Part shown: piece by piece, positions 18,233 through 27,038 of the stretch
How positions within the stretch are numbered: the first letter of the stretch is position 1
How the letters are laid out: every line of letters starts with the position of its first letter
From: Streptomyces sp. NBC_01264
GTDB taxonomy: Bacteria > Actinomycetota > Actinomycetes > Streptomycetales > Streptomycetaceae
DNA: 64,000 bases
Assembly (NCBI RefSeq): GCF_026340675.1
Contig: NZ_JAPEOX010000002.1
Location: forward strand, 2,046,001-2,110,000
Reading direction: 5' to 3'
The notes under the pieces: model-generated
The model's input: only the letters and a program-made list of their open reading frames with translations
Database searches by the model: none
Told to the model about the DNA's origin: nothing
Translations under genes and position numbers: made by a program

Positions 18233-19308
18233 ACTTCTTCGACTTCCTCGCCGTGGCCGTCTGGATCGGTGTCATCGCCTCCAGCGTCCAGCTCCTGCGC
18301 GGCCTGCGGCGGTCGCGGCCGGCCACCCTCGGCCCCGCCCCGCGCCTGCACGACCTGTCCGAGGCCGCGTTCATGGCCGGCGGGCCCGGCGCGGTGGTGG
18401 ACGCCGCGCTCGTCTCGCTGCTCTGCGACGGCCGGATGCTCGTCGGCGGGCCCGGCATCGTCCAGGTCCGGCCCGGCGTGCGGGGCGGCGACCCCGCGCA
18501 GCGGGCCGTGCTCCAGGCCTGCCAGGGCGCCCCGTCCGGATGGCTCTACCAGATCCGCTACGCCGCCATGCGGGACCCGGCCGTACAGGAGACCGGCGAC
18601 GCGCTGGCCGCCCGCGGGCTGATCGCGACGCCGGGCGGCCGCCACCGCTGGCTGCGCCACGGGGTGGTGCAGGCCGTGGTGTGCGGGGTGCTGCTGGTGC
18701 TCTCGCTGCCGCTGTCCTTCGTCGCCTTCGCGCTGCAGGACGGGCCCGTGAGCTTCCCCGTGCCGTTCATCGTGGAGGTGCTGCCCGTGCTGCTGGGCGG
18801 AATCGTCGTCGGCACCGTCGGGGCCTCCCGCGCCCGGCAGCGGATCACCCCGGCCGGGGCCGAGGCGCTGCGCGCCATCCGCGCGTACTACGGGGCCGAC
18901 CAGAGCCCGTACGTCCAGACCTCGCTGTTCGGGCTGCGGGGCCTGCGGGACCCGTACCTGCGCGAGCAGCTGGTGCCGGCGGCCCGCGGGACCCGGCTGG
19001 CGGCGGCCCAGTCCCGTACCCGCTCCGGCGGTTCGGGATCCGACTGGGAATCGGGTGCCGCGGTGCTCCCCGTCGTCTGGTGCGCGGGCTCCGACGGCGG
19101 CGGATCCGGCGGGTCGAGCTGCGGGTCCTCCGGTGGGAGCGGCTGCTCCTCGGGGTCGGGCTGCGGGTCCTCCGGGAGCGGTTGCGGGGGCGGCGGATCC
19201 AGCGGGTCCAGCTGTTCCGGCGGCTCCGGCGGGTCGAGTTGTTCCAGCGGCTCCAGCGGATCGAGTTGCAGCAGTTCGTCCGGTTCCAGCTGCGGCAGCA
19301 GTTCCTGA
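18229..19308 (+). CDS. TIGR04222-type membrane protein with Ser/Gly/Cys-rich tail
   Basis: 359 residues. An N-terminal hydrophobic helix ([18 protein letters not shown]) is followed by a cytoplasmic-looking domain of the TIGR04222 type, then two transmembrane helices at about 145-195 ([18 protein letters not shown] and [18 protein letters not shown]). After a linker the last 75 residues are nearly all Ser and Gly with nine cysteines spaced 5-13 residues apart, mostly as SSC, SGC or GSC. GTG 18229 overlaps the DUF692 stop and has a GGGGAGG site. I infer that the tail is the substrate of the DUF692 enzyme; disulfide-linked or metal-binding tails are alternatives. Confidence 0.82.
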   Translation: MNFFDFLAVAVWIGVIASSVQLLRGLRRSRPATLGPAPRLHDLSEAAFMAGGPGAVVDAALVSLLCDGRMLVGGPGIVQVRPGVRGGDPAQRAVLQACQGAPSGWLYQIRYAAMRDPAVQETGDALAARGLIATPGGRHRWLRHGVVQAVVCGVLLVLSLPLSFVAFALQDGPVSFPVPFIVEVLPVLLGGIVVGTVGASRARQRITPAGAEALRAIRAYYGADQSPYVQTSLFGLRGLRDPYLREQLVPAARGTRLAAAQSRTRSGGSGSDWESGAAVLPVVWCAGSDGGGSGGSSCGSSGGSGCSSGSGCGSSGSGCGGGGSSGSSCSGGSGGSSCSSGSSGSSCSSSSGSSCGSSS

Positions 19309-19391
19309 CCGGCCATCACAGGCCCGTCACGAGCTGCTCACACCTCGGCACAGGGCTGTACCGGGCGTTCCACGTCTTGTAGAACTCGGTC

Positions 19392-20177
19392 ATGTTCTGG
19401 GTCCTGTTCCTCCTCCTCGCCTGGGCAGGGCTGCTGTTCGCGTGCACCCGCCTCCTGAAGGCCGCCTCCGAACTGTCGGAGCCCCCGCAGGTCACCGGCG
19501 CGCACCACCACCACGACGAGCTGAACCTGTACGAGGCCGCCTACCTCGCCGGTGGCCCGGAGCGGGTGGCCGAGCTGACGCTGCTGTCGATGCAGCGCCA
19601 GCGGCGGCTGCTGCTCGCGCACACCGGCTGGGCGACCGTGGTCGACCCGGTGGGGCGCGATCCGCACGAGCGCTCGGTGCTCGGCGCCTTCGGGCCGGAC
19701 GGTCAGGAGCCGGTGACCTCCGTACGGTCGGCCGTGGCGCGGGATCCGGCCGTACGGGCCCTCGCGGACCGGCTCGGAGAAGCCGGGCTCACGTCGCGGG
19801 ACGGGGCCCGGCGGGAGATCCACTCGGGGGTCCGGTCGGTCCGGCAGGCCACCGTGCTGGTCCTCGCCATGGCGGTGGCGGCGCTGTGCGTGCCCGATCC
19901 GGGGACCACGACCACGATGATCCTGTGCTGGTTCGCGCTGCCGCTGATCCTCGCGCTGGGCTGCCTGGCCATAGCCCGCGTCGAGGGGCACGGGCAGTCC
20001 GGGTGGGCCTCCCCCGCCGGCCGGCGGCTCCTCGCGGAGCTGGGGCGGGAGCAGGGCGCGCCGGACTCGCTCACCGCGGTGGCCCTGCGGGGGCGGCGCG
20101 CGGTCACCGATCCGGAGGTGCGGGCGGCGCTCACCTACGGCAGGCGGGGGCGGATTCCGCGGCAACGGGGGCATTGA
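19392..20177 (+). CDS. Second TIGR04222-type membrane protein, no cysteine tail
   Basis: 261-residue paralogue of the preceding protein with the same order: an N-terminal helix (FWVLFLLLAWAGLLFAC), the LYEAAYLAGGPERVAELTLLSM motif that aligns with [22 protein letters not shown] upstream, and two central transmembrane helices. It stops after the domain with a short basic end and has no Ser/Gly/Cys tail. It lies 83 bases after the tailed gene on the same strand. It may form a complex with the tailed protein, or be a copy that lost or never had the tail. Confidence 0.75.
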   Translation: MFWVLFLLLAWAGLLFACTRLLKAASELSEPPQVTGAHHHHDELNLYEAAYLAGGPERVAELTLLSMQRQRRLLLAHTGWATVVDPVGRDPHERSVLGAFGPDGQEPVTSVRSAVARDPAVRALADRLGEAGLTSRDGARREIHSGVRSVRQATVLVLAMAVAALCVPDPGTTTTMILCWFALPLILALGCLAIARVEGHGQSGWASPAGRRLLAELGREQGAPDSLTAVALRGRRAVTDPEVRAALTYGRRGRIPRQRGH

Positions 20178-20221
20178 GCGCGACACCGGCCGGTGGTCCT
20201 GTACAGGAGGCCGCCCGCCGG

Positions 20222-20246
20222 ATCTCATCGGGGGGTCCGATGAGAT
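20222..20246. promoter_or_regulatory. Perfect inverted repeat before the secreted hydrolase gene
   Basis: ATCTCATCGG and CCGATGAGAT form a perfect 10-base inverted repeat with a five-base centre. The right arm touches the GAAAGG ribosome site of the next gene. It could be a repressor operator or an RNA hairpin that limits ribosome access. Confidence 0.6.
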
Positions 20247-20258
20247 GAAAGGCCCGCC

Positions 20259-22037
20259 ATGCGCATGCCCCGGGTGTCCGCCACGGTCGCGCTGGCCGCC
20301 CTCGCGCTGGCCGCTTCCCCGCCGATGACCTCCGGCGCCGAGGCCGCTCCCCCGGGCCCGCCCGGGGTGACGGCGGGCCCATCGGCTTCGGGCCCATCGC
20401 CCTCGGGCCCCGCCGGGGCCGCCCGGGTGGCCGCCGAGGCCGCCGGGGCCGAGCTCGTGGCCCGGCTGGCCGGGGCCGCCGCCGCGCGCGGGGGGCTGCC
20501 GGGCCCGGGCCGGGATCCGGCGCCGGACCGTCAGGGTTCCCGCGACGGCCTGGAGTTCGGGCCCTGCCCCGTCGCCGAGGGACTCGGGCCGGACGTGCGG
20601 TGCGGCACGCTCCGGGTCCCGGTCGACTACGCCCGGCCCTTCGGGGAGCAGACGCAGATCCTCGTCAGCCGGGTCGCCGCCTCCGGCGCGGGCGGGGCCG
20701 GGCGCCAGGGGGCGCTCGTCTACAACCCCGGCGGACCGGGCGGCAACGGCCTGTTCTTCCCTCTCGTCGCGGACCTGCCCGAGTGGCGCCGCGTCGGGGC
20801 CGCCTACGACCTCGTGGGCTACGCCCCGCGCGGGGTGGGCCGCTCGGGGCGCCCGCTGTCCTGCCAGGACCCGGCGCAGTACGGCCGCGCCCCGGCCGGG
20901 GCCGCCGGGGCCCAGCCGGACGCCGCCGCCAAGGAGTCCCGGATCGCCGCCGCGCGGGCCTACGCCCGTGGCTGCGCGGAGCGGGCCGGGGCCGCCCTCG
21001 GCTCGTACACGACCCTGAACAACGTCCGCGACCTGCACGTGCTGCGCGCCGCGCTCGGCGAGAGCCGGCTGACCTTCATGGGGGCCTCGTACGGCACCTA
21101 CCTCGGTGCGGTCTACGCCACCCTCTACCCCGGCCACGTCCGCCGGATGGTCCTCGACTCGGCCGTCGACCCCGATCCGCGCAAGGTCTGGTACGGCAAC
21201 AACCTCGCCCAGGCCCCCGCTTTCGAGCGCCGCTGGGCCGACTTCCGTGCCTGGGCGGCCCGCCACCACGCCGCGTACGGGCTGGGCTCCACCCCCGAGG
21301 CGGTGCAGGCGAGTTACGAGCGGGTCCGGGCCGCGCTGGCCCGCGAACCGGCGGGCGGGGTGGTCGGCACCGGGCAGCTGCACTCCGCGTACTTGCGGGC
21401 CGCGTACTACGACGAGGTCTGGCCGGGGCGCGCCGCGGCCCTGGCGGCGTTCCTGCGCGGTGATCCGCGCCCGCTCGTCTCGCTCGCCGCCCCGGACCCG
21501 GCGGCGGCCGTCGAGGGGGAGAACGCCACCGCCGTCTACACGGCGACCCTGTGCAACGACGCCCCGTGGCCCGCCGACTGGGAGACCTGGGACCGCGACA
21601 ACACCGAACTGGCCCGTACGGCCCCCTTCGAGACCTGGGCCAACGCCTTCCTGAACCTGCCCTGCGCCTTCTGGCCGGTGCGCGAACGGCAGCGGCCGGT
21701 GGACGTAGGGTCACGGCCGGACGCTCCGCTCCCCCGCACGCTGATCGTCGCGGCCGAACGGGACGGCGCCACCCCGTACGGGGGCGCGCTGGAGCTCCAG
21801 CGGCGGCTCGGGCCGCGGGCCGGGCTGGTGACGGAGGAGGGGGCCGGCACCCACGGGGTGGTCGGCGGACGCAATGGCTGCGTGGATGCTCACGTGGAGC
21901 GGTACTTGCTGACAGGTGACACCTCGGGGTGGCGTGTCACGTGTGCGCCGCATCCGGAGCCCGCACCGGTGTCGCTGGACGACCGGGCAACGACTGCCCG
22001 GGGGCACCCCAGGGCACTGCTGCCGCCAGTCGTCTGA
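20259..22037 (+). CDS. Secreted alpha/beta hydrolase, tripeptidyl-aminopeptidase-like
   Basis: 592-residue member of the SlpD/E and tripeptidyl-aminopeptidase type of alpha/beta hydrolase. A signal peptide (VALAALALAASPPMTSGAEA) is followed by a long Ala/Pro/Gly region. The catalytic domain begins at about residue 100 with VRCGTLRVPVDYARP, an oxyanion-type NPGGPGGNG, and the nucleophile Ser277 in GASYGTYLG. The C-terminal cap domain (LIVAAERDGATPYGGA, then AGTHGVVGGRNGCVD) supplies the Asp and His. Such enzymes cleave N-terminal tripeptides outside the cell. Confidence 0.88.
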   Translation: MRMPRVSATVALAALALAASPPMTSGAEAAPPGPPGVTAGPSASGPSPSGPAGAARVAAEAAGAELVARLAGAAAARGGLPGPGRDPAPDRQGSRDGLEFGPCPVAEGLGPDVRCGTLRVPVDYARPFGEQTQILVSRVAASGAGGAGRQGALVYNPGGPGGNGLFFPLVADLPEWRRVGAAYDLVGYAPRGVGRSGRPLSCQDPAQYGRAPAGAAGAQPDAAAKESRIAAARAYARGCAERAGAALGSYTTLNNVRDLHVLRAALGESRLTFMGASYGTYLGAVYATLYPGHVRRMVLDSAVDPDPRKVWYGNNLAQAPAFERRWADFRAWAARHHAAYGLGSTPEAVQASYERVRAALAREPAGGVVGTGQLHSAYLRAAYYDEVWPGRAAALAAFLRGDPRPLVSLAAPDPAAAVEGENATAVYTATLCNDAPWPADWETWDRDNTELARTAPFETWANAFLNLPCAFWPVRERQRPVDVGSRPDAPLPRTLIVAAERDGATPYGGALELQRRLGPRAGLVTEEGAGTHGVVGGRNGCVDAHVERYLLTGDTSGWRVTCAPHPEPAPVSLDDRATTARGHPRALLPPVV

Positions 22038-22091
22038 ACTTCCGGGCGGGATCTCCGGCTGCGTCGATTCGGGGGCAGGGCCTCCCGATCC

Positions 22092-22118
22092 CCGGAGGAC
22101 ACAGGTCAGGTCCTCCGG
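22092..22118. terminator. Terminator between hydrolase gene and hemQ
   Basis: A perfect 9-base stem CCGGAGGAC / GTCCTCCGG with a nine-base loop in the 103-base gap between two convergent genes. Confidence 0.75.
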
Positions 22119-22140
22119 TCCTTCCCCCCAGGGGAGGTCT

Positions 22141-22854
22141 CTAGGCGAGTCCGGCCACCAGATCGGCGACGGACTTGCGGCGCCCGGTGTAGAAGGGCAC
22201 CTCTTCGCGGACGTGCATGCGGGCCTCGGAGGCGCGCAGGTGGCGCATGAGGTCGACGATGCGGTACAGCTCGTCGGCCTCGAAGGCCAGCAGCCATTCG
22301 TAGTCGCCGAGCGAGAAGGAGGCGACGGTGTTGGCACGCACGTCGGGGTAGCCGCGGGCCATCATGCCGTGGTCCTTGAGCATGCGGCGGCGGTCCTCGT
22401 CGGGCAGCAGGTACCAGTCGTAGCTGCGCACGAAGGGGTAGACGCTGACGTAGTCGCGCGGCGTCTCGTCGGCCAGGAAGGCCGGGATGTGGGACTTGTT
22501 GAACTCGGCCGGACGGTGCAGGGCCATGTTCGACCAGACCGGCTCCAGCGCGCGGCCCAGCTTGGTGCGGCGGAACAGGTTGTAGGCGGTCTGCAGCTCG
22601 TCGGAGGTCTCCGCGTGCCACCAGATCATGATGTCCGCGTCGGCGCGCAGGCCGGAGACGTCATAGGTGCCGCGGACGGTGATGTCCTTGGCGGCCAGCT
22701 GGTCGAACAGCTCCTGGACCTCGTCGGCGAAGCCGGCGCGGTTCTCGGGGAGCACGTCCTTCAGCTTGAAGACGGACCACAGGGTGTAGCGGATGACCTC
22801 GTTGAGGTCCTTCGCCTTCTTCCCCGCGTTGGGAATCTTCTCTGGTGCAGTCAT
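22141..22854 (-). CDS. hemQ: Coproheme decarboxylase HemQ
   Basis: Last enzyme of the coproporphyrin-dependent heme pathway of Gram-positive bacteria; it decarboxylates coproheme to heme b with peroxide. The 237-residue chlorite-dismutase-like sequence shows [18 protein letters not shown] (containing the tyrosine region used in catalysis), [14 protein letters not shown] (likely containing the axial-His region) and [15 protein letters not shown]. It starts four bases after the hemG stop and is surely co-transcribed with it. Confidence 0.95.
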   Translation of the reverse strand: MTAPEKIPNAGKKAKDLNEVIRYTLWSVFKLKDVLPENRAGFADEVQELFDQLAAKDITVRGTYDVSGLRADADIMIWWHAETSDELQTAYNLFRRTKLGRALEPVWSNMALHRPAEFNKSHIPAFLADETPRDYVSVYPFVRSYDWYLLPDEDRRRMLKDHGMMARGYPDVRANTVASFSLGDYEWLLAFEADELYRIVDLMRHLRASEARMHVREEVPFYTGRRKSVADLVAGLA

Positions 22855-22858
22855 GCGT

Positions 22859-24358
22859 CTATTGTCCCGTGTGCTGATCAGTGGTCGGTGCCAGGGGTGC
22901 CCCAGCGGCCCCCAACGTGGCGATCACCACGTCGGCGGCCTTGCCCGCGCTCGCGATGCAGGCCGGGATGCCGACCCCGTCGTACAGCGCTCCGCACACC
23001 GCGAGGCCCGGCAGGGCCGCGACGGCGGAGCGGATCCGGGCCACCTTGCCGAGGTGGCCGACGGGGTACTGAGGCAGGCCGCCGTCCCAGCGAGTGACGG
23101 TGGAGGCCACCGGGCGGGCGGTGGGCGCGAGGCCCACGGCCTCGCCGAGGTCGGCGAGGGAGACCTCGACCAGTTCCTCGTCGGACCGCTCGAGGTCGCC
23201 CTCGTCGCCGTGGCGGCCGACGGAGGTGCGCAGCAGGAAGAGGTCGGGATCGGCCCCGGCCCAGGCCCACTTGTTGCTGGAGAAGGTCGAGGCCTTGATC
23301 GTCCGGCCGTCCACGGGCGGTACGAGGAACCCGCTCGCGCCGCCGTCGGCGATGCCGGCGGGCAGCTCGGAGCGGCGCAGGGCCATCGTGACCAGGGCCA
23401 TGGAGGCGTACTCGACCCCGCGCAGCTCGGTGGCGGCGGCGGGCGCGATCCGGTCGAGCAGCCGGGCGGCGGGCCCGGCCTGGACGGCCACGACCACGCC
23501 GTCGGCCTCGATGACCTCGGCGCCGTCCGCACCGTCGGCGACCACGCGCCAGCCGGTGGCGGTACGGGTCAGCTCGCGCGCGGGGGCGTCGAGGAGGATC
23601 CGGGCCCCGGCCGCCCGGCAGGCCTCGGCCACGGCGAGCGGGAGCCTGCCGATGCCGCCGTCGATGCCGGAGAAGACGGGACCGGTCTGCCCCGACCGGG
23701 CCGCCCGGGCCTGCAGTTCCCGTACGCCCTCGCCCAGGGAGGCGTGGGTGCGGGCGGCCTCGAAGAGCTGCGGGACGGCGGCCCGCATCGAGATGCGGTA
23801 GGGGTTGCCGGCGTAGACCCCGCCGAGGAGCGGTTCCACGAGCCGGTCGACGACCTCGTGGCCCAGGCGGGCGGCGACGTACTCGCCGAGGGCCACGTCC
23901 TCGCCGATCTCCTGCGGCTCCAGGGTGTCTTCGGCCGCGGCCCGGGCCAGGCCCTCGGCGGAGAGTACTCCGGAGGCGGCGAGCGGGCCCAGGTCGCCGG
24001 GGACGCCCATGACGTGACCGCCCGGCAGGGGCCTCAGCGCGCCGCGGGTCCACAGGCGGGCGGTGGCGGTGGCGGGGGGCTGCAGAGCCTCGCCGAGGCC
24101 CACGGCGCGGGCCAGTTCGAGCGCTTCGGGGCGGCGGGCGAGTACGGATTCGGCACCGAGGTCCACGCGCAGGCCCGCCAGTTCGCCCGAGCGAAGCTTG
24201 CCGCCAAGGCGCGGGCCGGCCTCCAGGAGGGTGACGCGCAGGCCCTCGGCGAGCAGCCGGTGGGCCGCCGCGAGGCCCGCGATCCCGCCGCCGATGACGA
24301 CGACGTGGCCGGCGGGGGCCGGCCGGTCCGTACGCGTGTCCGCTTCGTGCATGGACAC
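22859..24358 (-). CDS. hemG: Coproporphyrinogen/protoporphyrinogen III oxidase
   Basis: FAD-dependent oxidase of the HemY/CgoX type (often labelled hemG in Streptomyces), 499 residues. The FAD motif [18 protein letters not shown] is near residue 20. The C-terminus shows [20 protein letters not shown], the FAD-closing motif of this family. With hemQ downstream and hemE about 4 kb away it supports the coproporphyrin branch of heme synthesis, where it oxidises coproporphyrinogen. The start could be GTG 24358 or the ATG two codons later. Confidence 0.93.
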   Translation of the reverse strand: MSMHEADTRTDRPAPAGHVVVIGGGIAGLAAAHRLLAEGLRVTLLEAGPRLGGKLRSGELAGLRVDLGAESVLARRPEALELARAVGLGEALQPPATATARLWTRGALRPLPGGHVMGVPGDLGPLAASGVLSAEGLARAAAEDTLEPQEIGEDVALGEYVAARLGHEVVDRLVEPLLGGVYAGNPYRISMRAAVPQLFEAARTHASLGEGVRELQARAARSGQTGPVFSGIDGGIGRLPLAVAEACRAAGARILLDAPARELTRTATGWRVVADGADGAEVIEADGVVVAVQAGPAARLLDRIAPAAATELRGVEYASMALVTMALRRSELPAGIADGGASGFLVPPVDGRTIKASTFSSNKWAWAGADPDLFLLRTSVGRHGDEGDLERSDEELVEVSLADLGEAVGLAPTARPVASTVTRWDGGLPQYPVGHLGKVARIRSAVAALPGLAVCGALYDGVGIPACIASAGKAADVVIATLGAAGAPLAPTTDQHTGQ

Positions 24359-24526
24359 ATCGTCTCAGACCCCTCATCGGGCGAACGCCGAGGCCTGACC
24401 GTGACCGCTTCGGCATCAGCTCGGGACCGTGGTTTCGAAACCCGGGGCGGGGTGCCGGACGTCACAACGGCGACAGCGGCGCGGCGGCCTGTCCGCGCAT
24501 CCGGCGATTCCTCGGGGGCACACACG

Positions 24527-25591
24527 ATGCACACCCAGTACAGACGGTTCGGACGGCGCCCTGCGACGGCTCTGGCCGCCCTCTCCCTGGCCGGGGCGCT
24601 CGCGCTCACCGGCTGCGCGGCGGGGGGCGACGACAAGTCCATGGCCAAGTCGGACGCGGCGGCACCCGGGCAGCGGGAGGCGGCCGGGAACGGCGCGGCC
24701 CCGGCCCCGGCGGCTTCGGGCGCCCCGGCGCCGGGTGCGGACAAGAACCAGCCGCAGGCTCCCGCCGCGCGCACCCAGATCATCCGCACGGCGACGCTGA
24801 CCGTGGAGACGGCGGACGCCCAGAAGGCGACGGCCGGGGCCCGGACGGCGGCGGAGAACGCGGGCGGGTACGTGGGCAACGAGACCACCAAGCGCGACGG
24901 TGACGGGGTGATGACCTCGACCGTGACCCTGCGGGTGCCGGGCGAGCGCTTCGACGCGGTGCTGGCCGCCATGGAGGGCAGCGGAAAGCTCCTGGACCGC
25001 AAGGTCGAGGCGCAGGACGTGACGCAGAAGGTCGCGGACGTCGACAGCCGGGTCAAGTCCCAGCAGGCGAGCGTGACGCGGGTGCGCGAGATGATGGAGA
25101 AGGCCTCGGGGCTGAGCGAGGTGGTGACGCTGGAGGCCGAGCTCAGCAAGCGCCAGGCCGATCTGGAGTCGCTGCTCGCCCAGCAGACGGCGCTCAAGGA
25201 CCAGACCTCGCTCGGCACGATCACCCTGACGTTCTCGGAGCCGTCCAAGCAGCCGGTGAAGGCGCCCGAGAAGCCCGATCCGGGCTTCTTCGACGCCCTG
25301 GTGGGCGGTTGGGCCGTCTTCGCGACCGCGGTCCAGTACCTGCTGATGGCCCTCGCGGCGGCCTCCCCGTTCCTGCTGTCGGGCGCCTTCCTGGCGCTCT
25401 GCTTCCGGCAGTACCGCAAGTGGCGGCCGGCGAAGGAGAAGCCCGACTTCCCCACGGCGCGGCGCCTGCCCGCGCAGAACGGGCCGGTCTGGCCCGGCCA
25501 CACGGCGGCCACACCGGCGCAGCCGGTGAATCCGGCGCGGCCGGTGAATCCGTCGCGGCCTGGCGCGACGCCGCCACCGGTCCAGGACTGA
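24527..25591 (+). CDS. DUF4349 lipoprotein
   Basis: 354-residue lipoprotein with signal LSLAGALALTGC. An Ala/Pro linker leads to the DUF4349 region: RTATLTVETADAQKA, VPGERFDAVLAAME, then a long coiled coil (residues about 175-240, SRVKSQQASVTRVREMMEKA and SKRQADLESLLAQQTALKDQ). A single transmembrane helix follows (AVQYLLMALAAASPFLLSGAFLAL), with a short cytoplasmic tail rich in proline. Being anchored both by lipid and by a C-terminal helix is typical of the family; no function is known. It is divergent from hemG. Confidence 0.85.
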   Translation: MHTQYRRFGRRPATALAALSLAGALALTGCAAGGDDKSMAKSDAAAPGQREAAGNGAAPAPAASGAPAPGADKNQPQAPAARTQIIRTATLTVETADAQKATAGARTAAENAGGYVGNETTKRDGDGVMTSTVTLRVPGERFDAVLAAMEGSGKLLDRKVEAQDVTQKVADVDSRVKSQQASVTRVREMMEKASGLSEVVTLEAELSKRQADLESLLAQQTALKDQTSLGTITLTFSEPSKQPVKAPEKPDPGFFDALVGGWAVFATAVQYLLMALAAASPFLLSGAFLALCFRQYRKWRPAKEKPDFPTARRLPAQNGPVWPGHTAATPAQPVNPARPVNPSRPGATPPPVQD

Positions 25592-25655
25592 ACCCCCGTA
25601 CGCCCGTAGCGTGGGGCCCGCAGGCACAGGCGGCGGGGAAGGACGGTACGGGCGC

Positions 25656-27038
25656 ATGGCGAACGGCACGGAGCGACTGGTGGTCGTGGGCGGTGACGCG
25701 GCGGGGATGTCCGCCGCGTCACAGGCCCGGCGGCTCAAGGGCCCGGCGGAGCTGGAGATCACCGCGTTCGAGCGCGGACACTTCACCTCGTACTCCGCGT
25801 GCGGGATCCCGTACTGGATCGGCGGTCTGGTCGACGGTCCGGACGAGCTGATCGCCCGGACGCCCGAGGAGCACCGCGCGCGGGGCATCGACCTGCGGAC
25901 GCGGACGGAGGTCGTGGAGCTGGACCTCGCGGGGCAGCGGGTGCGCGCCCGCGATCTGGACTCCGGTTCCGAGTACTGGACGCCGTACGACAAGCTCGTC
26001 CTCGCGACCGGCGCCCGGCCGGTCCGCCCGCGGCTGCCCGGCATCGGCGCGCACGGGGTGCACGGGGTGCAGACGCTGGACGACGGTCAGCGGCTGATGG
26101 CGGACCTGGAACGGACGGCGGGCCGCCGGGCGGTGGTCGTGGGCGCCGGGTACATCGGCGTGGAGATGGCGGAGGCCCTGCTCGGCCGGGGCTTCGAGGT
26201 CACCGTGCTGCACCGGGGCGCGCAGCCGATGTCCACGCTGGACCCGGACATGGGCGGCCTGGTGCACCGCGCGATGAACGGCATGGGGATCCGTACGGTC
26301 GCCCGCGCCGAGGTGACGGAGATCCTCACCGACGGGGAGGGCCGGGCCCGCGCGGTGGTCACGGCAGCCGGGGAGGAGTACCCGGCGGACGTGGTCGTCC
26401 TCGGCATCGGCGTCGAACCGCGCACGGCCCTGGCCCGCGCGGCGGGCCTGCCGCTGGGCGAGTCGGGCGGATTGCTGACCGACCTGTCCATGCGGGTCCG
26501 CGGCCACGAGAACATCTGGTCGGGCGGCGACTGCGTGGAGGTCCTGGACCTGGTGGCGGGCCGGATGCGGCACATCGCGCTGGGCACGCACGCGAACAAG
26601 CACGGCCAGGTCATCGGCTCGGGCGTGGGCGGCGGCTACGCGACCTTCCCGGGCGTGGTCGGCACGGCAGTGAGCAAGGTCTGCGACCTGGAGATCGCCC
26701 GTACGGGCCTGCGCGAGCGGGACGCCCTGGCCGTCGGCCTGCGCTTCGTCACGGCGACGATCAGCTCGACGAACACGGCGGGCTACTACCCCGACGCGGC
26801 GGAGATGACGGTCAAGATGCTGGCGGAGCGCCGCACGGGCCGCCTCCTGGGCGTCCAGATCGTCGGCGGCCCGGGCTCAGCGAAGCGGGTGGACATCGCC
26901 GCGGTGGCCCTGACGGCCGGCATGACGGTGGACCAGATCGTCTCCCTGGACCTGGGCTACGCCCCGCCCTTCTCCCCCGTCTGGGACCCGGTCCTGGTGG
27001 CCGCCCGCAAGGCGGTCTCCGCGGTGCGGGCGGCCTAG
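25656..27038 (+). CDS. CoA-disulfide reductase-like FAD/NAD oxidoreductase
   Basis: 460-residue pyridine nucleotide-disulfide oxidoreductase of the single-cysteine type (CoA-disulfide reductase, NADH oxidase or polysulfide reductase). FAD motif VVVGGDAAGMSAASQARR; redox Cys49 in SYSACGIPYWIGG; NAD motif VVVGAGYIGVEMAEALL; second FAD motif ENIWSGGDCVEV; C-terminal dimerisation domain with SSTNTAGYYPDAAEM. The missing second cysteine rules out a glutathione-reductase-like enzyme. Actinobacteria use mycothiol, so its natural substrate may be CoA disulfide or a persulfide. It overlaps the convergent NADAR gene by four bases. Confidence 0.9.
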   Translation: MANGTERLVVVGGDAAGMSAASQARRLKGPAELEITAFERGHFTSYSACGIPYWIGGLVDGPDELIARTPEEHRARGIDLRTRTEVVELDLAGQRVRARDLDSGSEYWTPYDKLVLATGARPVRPRLPGIGAHGVHGVQTLDDGQRLMADLERTAGRRAVVVGAGYIGVEMAEALLGRGFEVTVLHRGAQPMSTLDPDMGGLVHRAMNGMGIRTVARAEVTEILTDGEGRARAVVTAAGEEYPADVVVLGIGVEPRTALARAAGLPLGESGGLLTDLSMRVRGHENIWSGGDCVEVLDLVAGRMRHIALGTHANKHGQVIGSGVGGGYATFPGVVGTAVSKVCDLEIARTGLRERDALAVGLRFVTATISSTNTAGYYPDAAEMTVKMLAERRTGRLLGVQIVGGPGSAKRVDIAAVALTAGMTVDQIVSLDLGYAPPFSPVWDPVLVAARKAVSAVRAA

